Assembly: GCA_003168295.1 (NCBI GenBank)
Contig: PMST01000366.1
Location: 6,100-23,445, forward strand
Length of the DNA stretch: 17,346 nt
From: Actinomycetota bacterium
GTDB taxonomy: Bacteria; Actinomycetota; Actinomycetes; Streptosporangiales; Streptosporangiaceae
Direction: 5' to 3'
The notes beneath the pieces are model-generated. The model saw nothing but the letters and a program-made list of their open reading frames with translations. It did no database searches and had not been told where the DNA came from. Of this stretch, positions 14,333 through 17,346 are shown piece after piece. The position numbers and the translations under genes were made by a program. The stretch's first letter is position 1. Each line of letters starts with the position of its first letter.

Positions 14333-16851
14333 CAGGCGCTCCGGCCCGAGCGCCGGTCCTGCTCCTGCGCGTAGATCTGGTCCGGGATGAGCAGGGCCAC
14401 CGGCAGCCGCCGGGTCAGCTCGGCCAGCGGCGGCCTGGTACCGGCGTGCCTGACCCCGGTCAGCACGTCCCGCCAGTGCACGTCGGGCAGCGGCAGGACG
14501 GTATCGGCCCAGCCGCCGCCCCGCCGCAGCCCGGCCGGCAGCCGGGTGACGACGGTGACCGCGTGATCACCGCGGACGAAGGCGACCGCGTGCTCCGCGG
14601 CCGGCCCTTCGCAGCTCAGCGGGGTGTAGCCGGCGGCGAACCAGTCCGGGTAATCACGGCGCAGCCGCAGCGCGCGCGATGTGACCAGCAGTTTCTCCGC
14701 GTCCAGGCCGACGGCGGCGTCGGGATCGTCCGCCAGCGCGGCCAGCAGCCGCCTGCGCCGCTGGTAGTCCACGGGCCGGCGGTTGTCCGGATCCACCAGG
14801 GACAGGCCGGTGAGCTCACAGCCCTGGTAGACGTCGGCCACTCCCGGCATGGTGAGCTGCACCAGCTTGGCGCCGAGGGAGTTCACCCGGGCGTCCGGCG
14901 CGATCCTGGCCACGAAGCCGGCGATGGCCGCGGTCAGTTCCGGGTCGCTGGTCACCGCGTCGGCCAGGCCGAGCACCGCCGACTCGTATCCGGCCCGGGG
15001 CACGGTCCAGGAGGTGCGGGTCTTGGCCTCGTGCATCGCCTTGCCGAGATACTCGCTCAGCCGCTCGCCGCCGATCAGCCACGCGCCGACCAGGGTCTGC
15101 CAGGTCAGGTACTCAAGGTCGGGCTCAGGGGCCCGCTCGGTGGCCTGCGCCGCGGCGCCGTCGGTCAGCCACCTGGCCAGGCCGTGCCACTCGCCGACCT
15201 GGTGCGCCCACTCCTGCGGCCACTCCGCGAGCACGGCCAGCCGGGCCCGCACGTCCTCTTGCCGTTTGGTGTCGTGCGTCGACAACGTGGTCAAGGTGGC
15301 CGGCCACCGGGCGGCCAGGCGGCTGGCCTCCGCGTGGAACCACGCCGGGCTGATGCCGAAAACCTCCGGGTCGCCGCCCACCTCGTTCAGCGCGGTCAGC
15401 CGGGACCAGCGGTAGAACGCGGTGTCCTCGACCCCCTTGGCCAGCACCGGGCCCGTGGTCTGGCCGAACCGCACGATCAGCTCGTCGCGGGCGGCCTGCT
15501 GGGACTTCTCGCCCGCCGCGCCGCCCAGGCCGAGCACGGCCGCGCACACGGCATCCAGGGCCGGGTGCAGGCGCTGATCCAGGTGGTCGCAAGCGCGGTC
15601 GGCGGCCGCCCGCACCACGGCCGCCGAGGCGTCCGGCGGCGGCTGGCCGGGGGTCACGTAGGCCCGGTACACGCCGAACTCAGCCAGCACCGCGACCAGG
15701 ACATCGTGCAGGTCGGAGGCGCTGAAGTCCAGGGCCGGGTAGCCGCGGGCGAATACCCGGGTGAGCCGGGACAGCTCGGCGGCGAAGGTACCGTCGGCGA
15801 TGTACTGCTTGGCGTCCCGCTCCACCTCGGTGAAATCGGAGCTGCCGCCGGTGAAGCGGACGTACTCCTCGGTCAGCGGCTCTGCTCCGGCTGGGTCCAC
15901 GAACAGCCCGCCGACCAGGGCCAGGGTGTCGTAGCCGGTAGTGCCCGCGCAGCGCCAGTCCGGCAGTTCCTCGCCTTGCGCCAGGATCTTCTCCACCACG
16001 ACCCAGGCGTTACCTGTCGCCGCCGCGAGCCGGTCTAGGTAGCCGGCCGGATCCGCCAGCCCGTCCGGGTGGTCCACCCGCAGGCCGTCGATCAGCCCCT
16101 CGTTCACCAGGCGGAACAGCACCTCGTGGGTGGCGCTGAACACGTCGGGATCCTCGACCCTGATCGCGATGAGCGTGTCGATGTCGAAGAACCGCCGCCA
16201 GTTGAGCTGGGTCGCCGCGTCGTGCCAGTCGGTGAGCCGGTAGTGCTGCTGGGCCAGCAGCACGCCGAGCGGCAGGTCGGCCACGCCGTCCCGCAGCGGC
16301 AGCACGTGGTCGAAATAGCGCAGCACCGGCCCGGAGTGCCCGGGGTGCCCGGGGTCCCGCAGGGCCGTGTCGATGATGAGGTCGTCCAGGCATTTCTCCA
16401 CCGGCCCGGCCAGGATCGGCATCAGCAGCCTGCCGTCCTGAGCGTCCCAGTCGACGTCGAACCAGTGCGCGTAGCGCGACTTCCTGCCCTGGTGCAGCAC
16501 CGACCAGAGCTGGGAGTTCAGTGACTCCGGCGTCGGCCGGGCCATGTGATTGGGCACCACGTCGACCACCACGCCGAGGTGATTGCGGTGAAACGTTTCC
16601 ACCATCGCGCGGAATGCGTCCTCGCCGCCGAGGTCGGTGGAGACGCGCGAGTGATCCACCACGTCGTAGCCGTGCGGCGAGCCCGGGTTGGCCTGCAGGA
16701 TCGGCGACAGGTAGACGTGCGTCACGCCGAGCGCGGCGAGGTAATCGGCCTGCTCGGCCGCGCGGTCGAACCCGAAGCTGTCCCGCAGCTGCAGCCGGTA
16801 GGTGGAGACGGGCACCCGGGCCGAGCGCGGGCCGCCAGCGCGCTCAGCCAC
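14329..16851 (-). CDS. treY: Malto-oligosyltrehalose synthase
   Basis: TreY turns the reducing-end alpha-1,4 bond of a maltodextrin into the alpha,alpha-1,1 bond of trehalose (an intramolecular transglucosylation). It is a GH13 enzyme: STYRLQL near 16-22 and VVPNH at 98-102 start the barrel. GLRVDHPDGL gives the nucleophile Asp260, VVVEKIL the acid/base Glu287, and LSTHDTKR the third acid Asp527. AKGVEDTAFYR (471-481) is a TreY signature. The 840 aa are at the upper end for the family. The start is GTG at 16851, overlapping the treX stop by 8 nt. A short Pro-Gly-His repeat near 167-174 comes from a small DNA repeat (about 16329-16356). It works between TreX and TreZ in the same pathway. Confidence 0.96.
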   Translation of the reverse strand: MAERAGGPRSARVPVSTYRLQLRDSFGFDRAAEQADYLAALGVTHVYLSPILQANPGSPHGYDVVDHSRVSTDLGGEDAFRAMVETFHRNHLGVVVDVVPNHMARPTPESLNSQLWSVLHQGRKSRYAHWFDVDWDAQDGRLLMPILAGPVEKCLDDLIIDTALRDPGHPGHSGPVLRYFDHVLPLRDGVADLPLGVLLAQQHYRLTDWHDAATQLNWRRFFDIDTLIAIRVEDPDVFSATHEVLFRLVNEGLIDGLRVDHPDGLADPAGYLDRLAAATGNAWVVVEKILAQGEELPDWRCAGTTGYDTLALVGGLFVDPAGAEPLTEEYVRFTGGSSDFTEVERDAKQYIADGTFAAELSRLTRVFARGYPALDFSASDLHDVLVAVLAEFGVYRAYVTPGQPPPDASAAVVRAAADRACDHLDQRLHPALDAVCAAVLGLGGAAGEKSQQAARDELIVRFGQTTGPVLAKGVEDTAFYRWSRLTALNEVGGDPEVFGISPAWFHAEASRLAARWPATLTTLSTHDTKRQEDVRARLAVLAEWPQEWAHQVGEWHGLARWLTDGAAAQATERAPEPDLEYLTWQTLVGAWLIGGERLSEYLGKAMHEAKTRTSWTVPRAGYESAVLGLADAVTSDPELTAAIAGFVARIAPDARVNSLGAKLVQLTMPGVADVYQGCELTGLSLVDPDNRRPVDYQRRRRLLAALADDPDAAVGLDAEKLLVTSRALRLRRDYPDWFAAGYTPLSCEGPAAEHAVAFVRGDHAVTVVTRLPAGLRRGGGWADTVLPLPDVHWRDVLTGVRHAGTRPPLAELTRRLPVALLIPDQIYAQEQDRRSGRSAW

Positions 16852-17346
16852 GGCGCAGCAGCTGCACTGAATAGTTGGTCACGTTGATCACGTCTCCCGG
16901 CTTGACCGCGCTCTCATTTTCAAATTCCGCCACCGGAAACGTCGTGTCCAGGACCTTGGACCACCGCGGGCCGTAGCGGCGCGGCGGGATGACGAACTGA
17001 AGATCCTTCTCGCCGGCGTTGAACATCAGCAGGAAGGAGTCATCGGTGACCTTCTCGCCCCGCCGGTCGGGTTCGCTGATCGCCCGGCCGTTCAGGAACA
17101 CGGTGAGCGACTTGGCGAACCCCGCATCCCAGTCGTCGTCGGTCATCTCCTCCCCGGACAGCGCGAACCAGGCGATGTCGCCGAGCCGGTTCCGGCCGCC
17201 GCGCAGCGCCTGACCGCGGAAGAACCGGCGGCGCCGGAACACCGCGTGCTCGGACCGCAGCCGGATGAGCTTGCGCACGTAGTCAAGCAGCGCCTGGTCG
17301 TCTTCCGCGCGGACCGCCCAGTCCATCCAGGAGATCTCGTTGTCCT
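16844..17346 (-). CDS. treX: Glycogen debranching enzyme, C-terminal part (partial)
   Basis: The gene runs off the right edge; only 166 codons plus the stop are present. The visible part begins with DNEISWMDW, a signature of GlgX/TreX-type debranching enzymes (GH13, isoamylase type) just before the end of the catalytic barrel. It continues with the LIRLRSEH helix, FLNG (RAISEPDRRGE), a DDSFLLMFNA strand and the C-terminal beta domain. The enzyme cuts alpha-1,6 branches of glycogen to give linear maltodextrin for TreY. The catalytic residues lie outside the window. The stop overlaps the treY start by 8 nt, giving the usual treX-treY-treZ order. The name treX rather than glgX rests on this context. 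Confidence 0.93.
   Translation of the reverse strand, partial: DNEISWMDWAVRAEDDQALLDYVRKLIRLRSEHAVFRRRRFFRGQALRGGRNRLGDIAWFALSGEEMTDDDWDAGFAKSLTVFLNGRAISEPDRRGEKVTDDSFLLMFNAGEKDLQFVIPPRRYGPRWSKVLDTTFPVAEFENESAVKPGDVINVTNYSVQLLRRG

Noticed and set aside
14446..16038. Long plus-strand open frame, 530 codons
   Set aside because: It is the antisense shadow of treY, which has all catalytic GH13 motifs; the translation shows no domain.
1..17346. CRISPR array, tRNA/rRNA genes, insertion sequences or integrase
   Set aside because: No regularly spaced repeats with unique spacers, no tRNA-like cloverleaf noticed, and no transposase or integrase motifs in any frame.
12563..17346. Trehalose operon as a novel system
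   Set aside because: treX-treY-treZ with short overlaps is the standard actinobacterial pathway layout; catalytic residues of TreY and TreZ are all present.

Overview
The window is high-GC chromosomal DNA with long genes, frequent GTG starts and 4-20 nt gene overlaps. It also carries a treX-treY-treZ trehalose operon and Ala/Pro/Gly-rich proteins. Together these point to an actinomycete (Actinomycetota); nothing in the sequence fixes the genus.

Left block (about 1-5220, all minus strand). In transcription order it holds: a two-helix membrane protein with a Gly/Pro-rich repeat tail (4390-5220); a 314-aa protein whose C-terminal half resembles the RelA/SpoT-type nucleotidyltransferase fold seen in toxic small alarmone synthetases and polymorphic-toxin tips (3341-4285); an 86-aa acidic protein (3088-3348); and a 1018-aa HerA/FtsK-superfamily ATPase (50-3106). 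The last three overlap end to end and look translationally coupled. The RelA-like gene and its small partner are clearly less GC-rich than their surroundings. This is the best candidate for an undescribed system: toxin-like enzyme, possible antitoxin or immunity protein, and HerA-type ATPase. That reading is inference.

Middle block (5545-9812). A VAO-type FAD oxidase of the aldonolactone oxidase family (minus) diverges across 47 bp from a PLP fold-III D-serine dehydratase/D-threonine aldolase-like enzyme (plus). The latter is followed 21 bp later by an MFS transporter. They look like one metabolic module of unknown substrate. A lipoprotein with six Cys in its mature domain (9966-10628) follows with its own strong ribosome binding site.

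Right block. A 371-bp gene-free region with two good inverted repeats leads into a membrane processive family 2 glycosyltransferase (11000-12478, plus). It converges on the trehalose operon (minus) across a perfect 17-bp hairpin whose loop holds the treZ stop codon. The trehalose genes are treX (only the C-terminal 166 codons, running off the right edge), treY and treZ, with 8- and 4-nt overlaps. Together they make trehalose from glycogen or maltodextrin: TreX debranches, TreY converts the reducing end to a trehalose unit, and TreZ releases trehalose.

A recurring trait is short in-frame tandem duplication (15-18 bp, several perfect) inside linkers and termini of otherwise ordinary genes, with similar repeats in two non-coding spots. 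Functions below come from reading motifs by eye; no database search was possible.
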